This document shows positions 47,700 through 62,049 of a stretch of 64,000 nucleotides of DNA, one piece after another (the stretch's first letter is position 1; every line of letters starts with the position of its first letter). Location of the stretch: contig OX453277.1 in NCBI GenBank assembly GCA_949710005.1, forward strand, positions 1,953,501 through 2,017,500. Reading direction: 5' to 3'. The notes under the pieces are model-generated. The model was not told the DNA's origin. It did no database searches and worked only from the letters and a program-made list of their open reading frames with translations. The stretch is from Ricordea florida. Its lineage: Eukaryota > Cnidaria > Anthozoa > Corallimorpharia > Ricordeidae. A program made the translations under genes and the position numbers.

Positions 47700-49482
47700 T
47701 GGTAGCAAATGGACCTTCATAATGTGATTTGAAAGTTAAACATTAAAAGCCCTTATCTGAGTGCAGTGCTTCTCTTTTCATTTAGTATAATACAATGCCA
47801 AGAAATGAATTGTGCTTTTTAGCTGCTCTTGTCTCGACGGATGTGGCATAATTGGCGAAGTCGTATAGTCAGAAAAAAGCTTTCAACATCTTTACAGATT
47901 GGCTTCCACCGTCTTGTCACATCTTTTATACGTCTTGAGTGAAAGGCCAAGGCTGTCTTATAGCTACAATTTTATTTTCAACTAAAATCGAAAATACCCG
48001 GCATTTTCGGAAACGGTTGGAGGTCATGTAGATGCCTTATTCCAAAATGGCGGCCTTTTATATATTCTTTTGTTTTTGATTAAATTAGACCATGATGCCT
48101 TGTTCAAGGTAAAATATTATTTTGAATTTTAGCTTAAGAACGAGGCATGAAGGGATAATTTGAATAAAAGCAAAAGAATATTTAAATGGCGGCAATTTTG
48201 GAATGAGGTGTATATAGTCTGTGATTGCAGCAACTCTAGATCTACAAATTGCTCGTGGCTCTTCCATGAATACACTACAGCCTTTCAATTCAAATTTTAA
48301 CGTCTTTGTCGCCAACCTCAAAAATTAAGATACAAATATCAGGGTGTTCGTTAGGCATTGGAGATCGGAGAATTCTCCGGCTACTACGAAGAATTCTCCG
48401 GTCAAATTTAGATGACCTGAGCTAGTTTTAAATTCAGACATAGAGCGCTTTCAGAATATTTTCTTGTTACTTTACACAATTCTCCTGCTGCTACAATTCT
48501 TATTGAAAACCCTGAAATGTTACCAAAGGGTAAAGACGCACACTACACGGTCGGTGTTTAGCTGCGCCTATTTCTGTACCAGGAAGGAGCTAAGAGTGTT
48601 GCTTCTCCCGTAGAACGTGAGATGCTAGTCTACCACGGATCTACCCCCAATAATATGATATCAGGTGTACCTTTTGATATATCTAGCAGTCCCAGGTGTC
48701 CACTATCGATCCACCACCTCGAATATTTTGATTAAAATTCTTCACCTCGTGTATTAGTAACGAAACATAGACAGTAAAAAGGCGCGATTTGGCTATCAAG
48801 TGGCCGTGATAGAAAATGGCATATGTAAATTAGAGTTACCTTTCCGGGTTGAACGAATGTTGAATAATGAGATGTTGAAAAAGGGCCTTTCGATTCAAAT
48901 GTTTTTTTAAACCCTGTAATTTCAACACATATTTATTTTGTTTTGTTTACGCTTTGCCATCAGCTTAATCGAATCATTGAAAGATTCCCAACACACTTTT
49001 TGTCTCTCATACGCTCGCGTCGATTCTATATCAACTGACTACAATTTCAATAGCGTGTAATTCCCCGTCAACGCCAATAATACACGACGGAACCATGTCA
49101 TGCCTAATGCACATCTATCGGCGAATGAATTTTACCGTCACAAAAGTCAATAAATATTGATGAAATTCCAAACGGATCAAATTTTTAAGATTGATCCTCA
49201 GAATTAAATCCATTAGCCAATGGAACCTCACCCATCAAAAATCAGCGGACACTTACTCCTTACTATCTAAAAAGATATGCAAATATCTTTATTTTTCTCA
49301 GTAAAAATACTTTATTCTTTTCCAGAAACACCTGCTTACACGGAGAAATATAATAGACTGATCGATCGAAGAAGATAATCATTTCGCTCCCTCTTTCGAA
49401 ACTCGTTGCTTTGGTTTTCGATAGCGCCGTATTTCCTCCTCACAGGTATCCTCGCAAATCCAAGAAAAAAACTCTGCGTAAA
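47700..49482. other. Spacer between tubulin genes
   Basis: No gene is seen. It contains the hairpin at 48030-48222 and, at its end, the probable promoter and 5' UTR of copy 2. A short ATTCTCCGG palindromic cluster lies near 48367-48402. Confidence 0.5.
48030..48222. mobile_element. Inverted-repeat element (about 90-bp arms)
   Basis: GCCTTATTCCAAAATGGCGGC, then TATATTCTTTTG and GATTAAATTAG, pairs with the reverse complement at about 48130-48215 (GAATATTTAAATGGCGGCAA, TTTTGGAATGAGGTG). The arms are about 80% alike by eye. Confidence 0.65.
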
Positions 49483-51905
<2,423 letters not shown>

Positions 51906-53241
51906 AAGAGCAATAATGTTTGTGTATCTATCACTTAATGCAGAATTAAAGCAGAGAAAGAAACAATTTGGTGCCGAGCACTTGCTATGAACAGCAACAT
52001 TTTATGAACAAAATACACTTTGAATGAACTCCCAATCTCAAACCCAACTCAAACCTTAACATCAACCTAACCCGGCCTAACACGAAGCCAAACCACAACT
52101 CCCACACCAACACTTCCTAACCTTCAACCTCATTCCAATTTCAAACCCAACCCAAGCATTAATCCCATGAACCCCAACCAAAACACTAACCTATTACGTA
52201 CGCCTCACGTCTATTACGTACGCCTCACGTCACGTGGGACCTTATTTTCTTAAACCTAATCCAATTCCAAATCATATCTCATTATATTACCTCAATCTTA
52301 TTTCTATGCCGAGAACCAACCCTTTACCTGTTCTCAAACCAACCTCATTTTGAAACCCTTTCCCACAGTTCAGACACATTCACATGGCCTAGTCTCTGAC
52401 ATCTCAAACCAAACGCATTGGAAACGCTTGAATCTTAACTCCAGTTTCCACTCTGAATCTCAGTGCCTCTAATAAGTTAAGATACAAGGAAAGTGAAACA
52501 CCTACAAACAGTACTGGTTCAAGAGTTTATTTTTGTAATCTGGTAAACTTGATCGTTCTCACTTATTTGCTCTCATCCTCTCTTTTTTAAAGGGAAGTTG
52601 CATTTTTCCAGTACATAAGAAAAGAAAGATACTTACTGACCTTACTAACACACTGGAAAAAGATTTCTTGGAACTTGTGAATTATAGTCTGTAGTCAATT
52701 ATATCAAGAAATCAGCGATGGCAAAAGAGGATGATTAGGTAACGAGGTTTCTTTTAAGACTTAACAATTGTTTCTGATGCATAGTATGAAATCAGTGATA
52801 ACTGATACACAATGCCACGCCTACTCTTGGAAAATCCGGAAAGTTCAGTTAAAGACCTTATGCGGCCTAGTGGTAAGGAGGAATCGCTATAAGCCTACGA
52901 AGGATTAGTGTCAATAACAAAGGTCGAAAAAGTAGGGAGCAGAAGAAACAGGTTTTTGCGAAATGAAATACATGTGGCACATTTATGAACAGAGATGACA
53001 GCTCAAGACACTCGAAAAGCACCATGACATTTTACAACTGTTTAGCAACCATTTCTTCTTTGTGATCATCTGTAAATAAAGAGTCAAAGCAACGGTTAGT
53101 CATTATTTGAGGTTTGGGCTTCTTGTGTTCTATCATCTATTCAGTGCTGTTTTTTCTTTTACTTCCAAGACTCGAGCCTATCAGCATTTTATTTAAGGAA
53201 ATAAAAAGAAATAAACAAACGAACAAGCAAAATTAAACCAA
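51906..53241. other. Tubulin 2 3' flank and spacer
   Basis: It begins with the duplicated 3' UTR and CA-rich tract. CTATTACGTACGCCTCACGT is repeated directly at about 52191-52230 (two 20-bp units). No exon is recognised until the ATG at 53242. Confidence 0.55.
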
Positions 53242-56200
53242 ATGTCCAAAGGAGGCGAAATAGTTGAACAATTATCCCCGAAGCCGGAAGCGATATCTAA
53301 CCGGAAGCAACATGAAACTTTGAACCTCGTTGTGAAGCAGAGTCTTTTTCCGCCACTTTGCTACTTGCTATTTTTCTGCATTTTGATAGTGTTGTTTATT
53401 TTTTGGCGCGAAGCTCAACAAGTAGTGTTTAATCAAAAACTATTTACCATAGAAGCGGTAAGTGCTTGGAATATTTTTTCCTTGTGGTTCGTTATCTGGA
53501 GCAATGAGTTTAAATTATTTTCTTCAACTTGGCTTCGCAACACACTGACCAGCGAACGCCGGACTCAGTCAGACTTGTGGTCAGTGCTATGCACACAAAT
53601 GTTGTCCGAATCGATAGGAGGCTGGTCTACGAAACATGTATGGCACAGCACCTTAGATGGTTGACGGCGCATTAAATCCGGCTGACTAACAAGTCTGTTA
53701 CCACAGCTTAATTTGTACTTTTATATGCTAAGGCCCAGTTCAGACGCCGTACTTCAGTCGAGCCGAATCGAATTCAACGAATAAGTTTATGTGAAGTACG
53801 GCGTCTGAATCAATTCGGAACGGCTGATTTAATTTGGATCGGCTCAGCAATTAATCCCGCCTGGCTCAACCGGGAAGAACGGAGGTAAGATTTCCGTACA
53901 GGTCCCTACTTCATTATGCATTCTGTAACTATACTATTTCGTTCTTCGAACACAAGAAATATTTGCACGTGCATTGCACCAGACAAGACAGCTTCAGCAT
54001 GCAAAATGAAGTAGGGACCTGTGCGGAAATCTTACCATAACGGATGTGGACCGACTTTGATTCAGAGGCCGTATTTCACATGAGCCGAAGTGCATAAAGC
54101 TTCACTGACAACGGCTCTTGTTTGCTGGTTACTGCCAGTCTTCTCTCTCGGCGTCCGCCATATTTGATCAATTATTAACAGTGTCTCTATTCCCCTCATT
54201 GAATTCATTTCCGCCACATTTAGTTCGGCGTCTGAATCAATTTAGCCGGGACTAATTCATTTATTTCGGCCTAAATTTTAATTCGATTCGGCACGGCTGA
54301 AGTACGGCGTCTGAACTGGGCCTAAATTCCCATATCGTGTCAGGTTCTGTCCTCGTATACCGGTACACAAGAACCAATACAAAAAAAAAGAAACAAGACA
54401 TTACAGCTAAACAATGACTCCTAAACAAAGAAAACATAATGGTTATCCCCTCGTAGCCGTACTGTTTTGTTCTGCGAAGACATCGCAAGTATTGTTTTGC
54501 ATTTACTTCCCGTGGCTCTTATTTGTTTTTTTCTTTGCTCTCAAGTCAATGTTTTCAGTTTTCTGTCATTAAAAGTTTGTTAGCTCACTTACGAAATACC
54601 GTGCTCTGCTCTTGGAAGTAACAGAATATGAGCAATGAAATATAAATTGATAAATATTTTAGCCTGTGTGCTGACAGTTCCGGGAAATGAGAAATTTCTG
54701 TAGACAGGCTAAGAATATTTCTCTACGATTATTTCTGTTGTTAGTCAAGCAAGTAAATGTTGTTAAAGGGTGGTAAACGTTTAATTCAAATCAGTTACTG
54801 TGCGTTCATAGTAGAGTCGGAAAACATGTTCAGCCTGATCATAAAAGAAACACTGACATGTTTCATTGTAGACTGGTTCTTCGCTCAAGTCATGATAGCC
54901 AGTTTATTTTCGTTCTAAATCTCGTCTGTTTTTGCGAGGCCGAAAGAGATATTTGCAAGTGTCAACCTTAATGCGCGCAGAATGTAAAATTGTGCCAGTT
55001 ACACTAAACATGTTTCAGCGTTTGTGTGAACGCATCATCACTAAAGAGTAAGTTAATTATATAGTTTGGTTATCTAAAGTGATATTTTTAACACCCTTAT
55101 TTTACTGATTAGGTTTGCCCCTTAAGCCTGGTTAGTTTACCAATGAAGTTATGCGGGCAAGCAACAGCTGTTATTTTGCGGCAATAGATCTTTTAATTTA
55201 CAGTTGTGCAGGTTTAAATTTTGTAGAGATTTCGTACTGAAATTGTCGAACATGTTCTTACTGCAGAATCCACAGGTCAATCTGCATATTTTCTTCATAA
55301 AATCTTTCCAAGTTGAACCAGCGTTTTCACAGCGTCCTTTCTTTTTCCAGGCAGAACATACTCGAGTTAATGCCATGTCTCTACACTCGTCCATGCCTTG
55401 TCCGTGAGTATCAGAAATGAGAATTTCATGAGTACACGTTTTGAATTCGACCATACAAGAGAGGTTGTTCTGTCAGCAAAACGTTAGGCATGGAATACGC
55501 CGTTGGTTAGAAAGAATGTCTAGCCATTTCTCCCATTTTAACGTCATGTGTTTAAGCACCGAACAGATGACTCGTGAAATGAGTAACACAGAGCCAATCA
55601 CCCAGAAAAAGTAACGTAAATGGGCTCTTGGATATTGATCTTCGCACATTGTATATCAGATCAAGGCAAGAACTTTCGTTTGATTTTTCCATTATAGAGC
55701 GCCAGCTTTGGTCCCGCTTGGTAACATCGAATTCAAGAAATGTTCGTAGGGATAATGAAAGGATCTATAAATGAATGATTGTATGAGTGAGTGGATGAAT
55801 CAGACATGAAGTAATACGTGAGTGTGAGAGTGAATGAATTAATGATTGAATGACTAAGAAAATGAAATGATGAATGAGTGAATGAATTAGTGTATGGGCG
55901 AATGAGTTAATGATCAAGAGCGTGAGTGAATACATTATTGAACGCGTGAATTAGTGAGTGAATGAGAGAGTGGATAAATGTTTGAATGTGAGTATAAAAC
56001 GTTGCTCCGTGTTTGCTCTATGAATTCAAGAAACGAAATTTTCCCTAGCTACCAGTGTAAAACAAGGGGGGTGGAGTGTGGGGGAAGTTCAAAGCTGCTA
56101 TTTACTTACCACAAAAGCCACATGTACGTGCACAGTTTTTCTTCAAATAATCTTTCCATTTAGGAATAGAGCAATACCCTGTCCACTTCCGACGCTCACA

Positions 56201-59200
56201 CAACTTTTGTGGCAGTACATCGTAACAGTCACCTGAAAAAATAAAGAAAAACGTTTTTTTTAATCTTTCATGTCGAAAGTATTTACATCAAACAGTAGAA
56301 AATTAAACATACCAAGTTCTTTAACGGGTGGATAATGCTAGAAAAAGGTTAGGTATAATTTCACTCATATCTTTGGGTAGTGATTTCTCAAATGGGTGGG
56401 ACTCAGCCCTCCACACGCATAGTCCCTATGAGCAAAAGGATTTTGTTCAGTTTGTCAGTAACTTTAAAACCTTGGGAGTTGGCCTTTAACGTCGTTCAAA
56501 TTAGAGGTCTTCTTCTCTCCCATTAAGTTGATCTTGCATTGGTTGGTGTTTGCTGTTTTTAAGTTCAAAGATTGTGTTCTGTTGCCTCAAGCACTTAACC
56601 CCGTTATGCTTAAGCTATTTACCACTCACTTTTACACTCTATTTCCCTTCCAGATTCATCATAACAGGGGTGTGGCGCCTCTGAAAAAATACACATAAAC
56701 AATGAGCCTTGCCTCATTCCAAAGCGGCCAATCAGATTCCAGCTACTGACCCAGCCAGATAACTGAAAGAATCTGACCGAATCACTCCCCCGTTGGCTAA
56801 TGTGCACGCGACTTCGAGTTGTATGTAAGTCTATTCATTGAATTATAAAGTGATAATAAAAATATTGCTTAAAAAATGTAAAACGAAGTTTTAGCCAAAG
56901 TCTCATTTTTTAGGATCTATCCTCTTTGAGAAAACCATTCAGTTGTATTTGTTGATTAGGTAACTTGAGGTCGACGAAAAGTGTTTGGTTTGTGGTATCA
57001 TTCTGGCTGTTCATAAAGACAGCCACTTAAGTAATGCATTTTACGTCAATTAGTCATCTCCCAGGATTTAACTTAAATATATATGTTCTATGGCGCTTAT
57101 TTAAACCATTTAAACGTGTACCCGTTAATTGTATTGGTAGTATAGTAGGCCAACGGTATCTCATTGGATACATCCGGAAACCTTCTAAGTTGACGAGACC
57201 GGGAAAAACTGGAGAACGTCCATGTTTTGTCTCAAGGCTAAAAGCTTTTATTGAACGTTTTGCGTTCCCACGTGGAACATACGATAAGAACTGTAGATAG
57301 TTTGACTTAGAGAGATGCGAATGTCTTACTTTTGCAGTAACCACACGTTTCGGGGCAATTAGTACGCATGAACCTCCAGTTATTTCTTGTAAAGCACATG
57401 TCTCTCCAATCCATACAGAATTTTCGGGTTTGGCTGTTTGAACATTCTGAAAGAAGGTTACAAAGACGACCTGACACTGGTAGCTGTTATGTATTAGATA
57501 TGAACAATACTACCAAGCCGTTTGTGACCTTGATGAATGTCTCCAAAATGAAATGTTTCAATTTGGCATGATTAACTTTAAGTTTCTAATATGGAATTCT
57601 ACTTTTGATCTGAAGAAATTCAAATAGTACATATTCTATACGAAGGCGAAACAACGTGCAAGCACCGTCTCTCGTGCATTCTTTCAAAGAACACACAAAA
57701 TACCTAGTGAGTATAGTTAGACAATACAATTACAGGTTTCTTGAATGATAATATGCGAGTTTCTACTGAATTTTTCCTAGCATTGTAATGGCAAATTTAT
57801 CTTCAAAAATAAATTCACGATGCTTTGTCCTAAACAAAGTAAATTGTTATTGTTAGAATTAGTTTATATCCGCTATCAGGAGCAAACTTACCAGGGCATC
57901 CTTCATTGTGTGGTCCCTTAGCAGGCACGATACCATCCCAACAGCAGCCGTACTTTGACGCTTCGTTCCTCTCAGTGTAGCACACCTCAGGGGGAGGGGG
58001 CTCTGGGAATGTGTCAAAAAGTAATGAGGGTTTTTATAACGATATGAGGTGTGAACTGATTGGCTCATGAGGGTATGAAAAAATGGGGGGATGTCAAAAC
58101 AGACTTTAGCTTTGCCTTGGTTTTAGAAAAGAAATAGAAAATCGATACTTTGTGTTCACATGAAGTGATACAGACGCTGGAGGAAGTTGGGAAGAATTCA
58201 AAATTCAAGAGTTCAAAAGTACTTATGTTAACTCTTGGCTTCAAGTCAAACCCGTCAAAATTCGTTTTCATTTGCCTGAGTAAACTCAGCTGTTGCCTTA
58301 AAGTTAACCCAAGTCTCGGGTTGACTTGAACATTTTCCGCCCAAATTTTGTCTAGTGTTTGTGTCAACTTATGTAAACACGCGCGCTTTTTAAAATTCTT
58401 GATTAATAAACAGAACTTAAAGGAAACACAGTACCACGTCTTATGGAAAAAATCATGGTAAATTAGCACGTTGTGCTTATAACCTACCACAGAAATTACA
58501 GCTCTCATAGCACATTCTTTTCAAAATAAGCTGTACTCGATGTGACTTTGATCTACACTGTCCTTTGGCTTTCCAGCGAACACATCGTTTCGGCTCGTAA
58601 TCTTGACACCAATCTGAAAGGCAATTAATTTTTGGTTTGGAAAAAATCTGAAAGCACTCACATCCCAGATAGAATGTAGGTGTATGTTATACGTAGGTAC
58701 CCCAATTTTACACAATCTGTTACAGTTTCAGGCTAATGACAGAGTGACCGGCCAACTTCTGATGATTTGAGTATTTCCCTCAACTATAAGGGATTCAATA
58801 TCTAAGCAGAACACATAAGAGCATTTCTTAACGGAAGGCGTTTGCATCTTAACAGTACTTGGTTCAGACATCTTACTGGATTAGGTTCTGGTAAATATTC
58901 AGTTCTTTTTGTTCAACTTGACCTAGTAGATAAAAGTGAACGTGATGCGAAAATCATTTTTCTCTTTTCGTAAGTTTCACAGCATCAGCGGAACAAAGTA
59001 CGGCATCTCAACCAACATCTTTAAACTTGAAGTTTGAAAATGAAACTAGATTATCAGTTTATATTATCAGATTAAAAAGGAATTCGATGCAAAGATCTCC
59101 CGTATAATATTACCGCACCAACAAGACTGTGATTTTCTTGTCGCTGGTACCATTGAGGAAACTTTTAACTATCGCATTACACTAAGAATTAGTTTGATTA

Positions 59201-60868
59201 TATTAAAGTACCGTTCATGCTGGCCAGTTCCTGAGTAAGGATACTTTTGTCATGAGTGATTTTTTTCTGGGGCGTTTATGTTTACCTTGTGTCACGATGA
59301 ATTGGTGATGTGATTTATTAACAGACACAGTTTGAGATCAGTAGAATGATAGTTCACTTTAAGTTACTCACCGTTATGCCGTGCAAATACACATGACTCA
59401 ATTATATTCAGAAGAAGAACGCTTTGTAACAGTAGCAACATTTAACATTTCTTCCTTCCCGTTGTAGCGAACAAGTCATGCCTTAATCGCTCTTCAAACA
59501 ATATTGATTTAGTTTCAAAATGAAGAGCAATATTCACTGCACACTATACGATGCTATTGTCTTTGTGCATCCAAGCGAAACCCGACCACTTTAGGAAAAC
59601 TGTATTGGCGAAGAACAATTGAATTAATTGCTGTAGTTTATATTGCATCTGTTTATAGCATTATCAGTGAAAGATACCAATTGCCTTTGCGCCAAAACCG
59701 ATAAAGGCAGTGGCTATGTTGTGCTTCAATTTTATCCTTGGTTTAAATTTTATTTTCCTTTGTTTTTTTCAGCAGTGGCAATGTTTGATAATGAGCTTAA
59801 TGCAAAGGAAAATAAAATTTAAACCAAGGATAAAATTGAACCACAAGAGCTATTTGAAACATCTCTCACTAAAAATGATACAATATACAGACTTTAAGAC
59901 GTATTTAAGAGACCTTTTGTTTGCAATGCGGATGAAAACGTAGTTAGAGATTTAACCTGGCAAATAAACGTCATCAGTTTGAATGTAAGCAAATTGAATC
60001 AGCCACTTCTTGGGTTTGAATACCATTTAAAGTTTAAATTAATTAAGATTTGCTGCATTTTATCACTTTGAAACGTTTTGAGTATTGCAGCTGGTAATAT
60101 GAAAGTTTACAATAGCTTGTTGTATTGCTTATGAACAAGGTCTTTGAAGCATCAAGTGATATACTAACATTGTGAAAAAAGAATGTATTTTAGAGAGAAG
60201 AACGCGATGATGGAACGAGTGGCCGAACGGTGACTCCGATGAATGCAGTTCCTTCGATTTCTTTGACGAATTAGAAACGCAGTGTTGCCGGCTTTCGGGA
60301 AAATTCATTCCTACTTTTGCGACAGCAGAGGAGCGGAATTCTTCAAGAAAAAATTTTATTTTAAGAAAGGAAGAGAAAGTGCAGAGCAAAAGAGGGAAAA
60401 GTGACAAGAAATAGAGTATCATGATTACCCCTGTAGTGGTCGTTGGAATTAAGAATTCTGATGAACAGCTTGATTTACAGCCATAGCTAGATGTAGTTTC
60501 ACGTGTATTGATTAATGTTGCTATTAGAATGGAACCACGTTCCAAGATGTCTTTATATATGAAAAGAAAAAAAATGGAAAAAGGCAAAAGCCACCCCACT
60601 CCGAAAGCCATTCATGTGTTAGACCATTCCGCCTACCCAGCAAAACTACAATAGCTTTGTAGCCCATGTGTTATTCCTTCTTAATGCACGATGACAACAA
60701 CATTTAATATTTTGATTTATAAATCGTCACGTTTTGAAGACTCGGAAATTCATTGTACATTTTAAGTTTTTTTTGGCTTAATTTCTGGTTGAAATGATTT
60801 CAGGACTCTGTAGAATTGGATCCAACGAACTTGCAGAACATCGATGTTTGCAAGCCTTTTTCATACCC
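53242..60868 (+). CDS. Single-pass membrane protein, first two exons of an incompletely resolved gene
   Basis: The first exon (53242-53457) encodes 72 residues: a polar N-terminus of about 35 residues, a strong membrane segment (PLCYLLFFCILIVLFIFW), and a luminal-looking start ending FTIEA at a phase-0 GTAAGT donor. The next exon I can support is 60804-60868, after TGATTTCAG, reading DSVELDPTNLQNIDVCKPFS and ending at GTAAAG; its phase fits the donor. A weak third candidate starts at 63618. The topology resembles a type II protein such as a Golgi enzyme, but I recognise no family. If the link is right, the gene encloses the whole ShK gene on the other strand and runs off the window. First exon fairly sure, second moderately sure. 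Confidence 0.5.
53732..54322. mobile_element. Harbinger-like MITE with TAA target duplication
   Basis: The 591-bp element opens GGCCCAGTTCAGACGCCGTA and ends with the reverse complement, flanked by TAA (53729-53731 and 54323-54325). The end motif GTACGGCGTCTGAA is used again inside. On the minus strand an ATG in CAAATATGGCGGACGCC opens a ten-codon scrap, similar in position to the ORF start in the 4571 element. A second MITE is nested at 53884-54036. Confidence 0.85.
53884..54036. mobile_element. MITE nested inside the Harbinger-like element
   Basis: GGTAAGATTTCCGTACAGGT, continuing CCCTACTTCAT, pairs with ATGAAGTAGGGACCTG and GCGGAAATCTTACC with one or two mismatches. A decayed relative of its centre lies at 38976-39075. 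The nesting shows it arrived after the outer element. Confidence 0.8.
55149..59441 (-). CDS. Secreted multi-module ShK-domain protein, 281 aa
   Basis: On the minus strand the exons are 59441-59372, 58613-58488, 58002-57892, 57446-57330, 56680-56630, 56232-56110 and 55396-55149 (stop). All six junctions are phase 1, so each module sits on a symmetric, shuffle-ready exon. Exon 1 encodes a signal peptide. Exons 2, 4, 6 and 7 each carry one six-cysteine ShK-type module, each closing on a CxxC such as CGFC. Exon 3 encodes a papilin-like cassette (YGCCWDG ... NEGCP). Exon 5 is a 17-codon linker with two Cys. ShK modules occur in cnidarian toxins and also in many secreted matrix and protease proteins; the repeated mixed-module layout argues for an extracellular role, and toxicity cannot be inferred. 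The last acceptor (GGACAAG) is weak. Confidence 0.75.
55755..55985. repeat. Degenerate TGAA/TGAG microsatellite
   Basis: Units such as GAATGAGTGAATGA and GTGAGTGAATGAGAG recur for about 230 bp in the last intron of the ShK gene. Confidence 0.85.
59719..59846. mobile_element. Near-perfect 128-bp hairpin
   Basis: The left arm 59719-59762 (TTGTGCTTCAATTTTATCCT onward to TTTCCTTTG) and the right arm 59803-59846 are inverted with one mismatch in 44 bp. The loop of 40 nt reads TTTTTTTCAGCAGTGGCAAT and on. The ORF across it is a product of the hairpin. Low divergence suggests a recent or conserved MITE. Confidence 0.85.
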
Positions 60869-61240
60869 GTAAAGTTAACGTTCTACTCCCGAGCTCAGTC
60901 TACATTTATCTAAACAGTCGTCTTTATCTTCGTCAGTTTGATCAGATGTCAATGATTAAAATGAGACTGAAGACTGTTTACAAGTAGCAAGGACAGGGTA
61001 ACACATGAAGATTACGTCTACTTTACAAAGGAAAAATTGAAACATTCATAGATGGTAAAGTTATATTGGTAAGATTGTAAATAGCTGACTGATTTCGACA
61101 TATTAATTAATTTCTCTATTAACCAGAACTTGTCCAGTGTTCCACTTAAATTCTAGCCGTATATTTATAATCCTTATGCATGTTTTAATTCAGCGATACA
61201 GATTACAGTTTATCTTTAAAGCCGCAATTTATAATATAGA
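59847..61240. other. Intronic or intergenic stretch
   Basis: Apart from the probable exon at 60804-60868 I see no coding sequence. A 160-codon ORF on the minus strand (60129-60611) has no conserved motif and is probably chance. Confidence 0.45.
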
Positions 61241-61690
61241 TAGGACCCTGCGCGCGCTCTGATTGGTCAAAAACCCATGTTTCATCAAAGTATAAAACAT
61301 GGAAAAAGTGTGTTTCATTGTTTTTCGCCACATTACCTCTAATCGACATTTTTGTTAGAGATGGCGAGAAACATTTTCTGTGAAGAAATTCATGATGGAG
61401 TTCTCTTCGAAGTAGCAGAAAGTTTTGAAGCTGAGATTAATATAACAAATAAAGAAGAAGAAGCGAAAACAGTCGAGAAGTTGGTATTAAATGGCGTCAG
61501 TTTGTCGATCTGTGTGCTATGTTGTTTCTCCTCGCGGCGTGTAAAATCTATATCATAAAGCAAAAAAGAAGCCTGCCGGCGTGTATTACACGGTGACAAA
61601 ACACTCCAGACATTTGAAGACACTCAAGAAATGTAGAAAACACTTGCGTGCGTGTTCTCAAATGCCCGTCGTGTTTTATCACTGCAGTGT
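61240..61690. mobile_element. Possible non-autonomous element with CCAAT phrase and short ORF
   Basis: GCGCGCTCTGATTGGTCA precedes a small palindrome (CCATGTTTCAT / AAAACATGG) and an ATG at 61361 opening MARNIFCEEIHDGV, with a stop 65 codons later. The order (CCAAT phrase, palindrome, truncated ORF) resembles the elements at 22853 and 33397, but no inverted ends were found and the peptide is different. Confidence 0.35.
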
Positions 61691-61964
61691 TAAATAAAAT
61701 TTGGAATCTAGAATAAGTAAAGAATTGATAATTTAACTGAACCTTACCAACGTTGCAAAGAATCGATTAGAATGCTTTTTGGTAGTTTTTCTTGTTGTAA
61801 ATTAGCAGGACGGAATGTGTTTTCTTGTGTTTCAGTCAATAATTTCAAATTTCGGTTGGTTTTATATCCACAGTTAGTAGAGGGGACCTACTAACTGTGG
61901 TATATCCTTTCCTAAATGCTGCAGCTGCCTTCGGTTTTGCTGCACATGCAAAAAAAATACTTAC

Positions 61965-62046
61965 CACCTTCTTGGCTGAAGCCAAGTCGAAACAGCAGAA
62001 AAAGACAAACCACACTGAAATAGACCATATTTCTGGGGTGTGTCAT
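61965..62046 (-). CDS. Signal-peptide first exon, possible alternative start of the ShK gene
   Basis: On the minus strand ATG at 62046 opens 27 codons with a hydrophobic core (MVYFSVVCLFLLF) and ends at a GTAAGT donor in phase 1. Exon 2 of the ShK gene accepts phase 1, so splicing to 58613 would give a secreted protein with a different leader. It could instead be the first exon of a separate gene whose other exons I do not see. Confidence 0.5.
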
Positions 62047-62049
62047 TTT

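Noticed and set aside
59710..59943. 77-codon ORF
   Set aside because: It spans a near-perfect hairpin; the reading is a by-product of the inverted repeat.
60129..60611. 160-codon ORF on the minus strand
   Set aside because: No signal peptide, repeated motif or family phrase, no start context, and the + strand carries no pattern of codon use; probably chance in AT-rich sequence.
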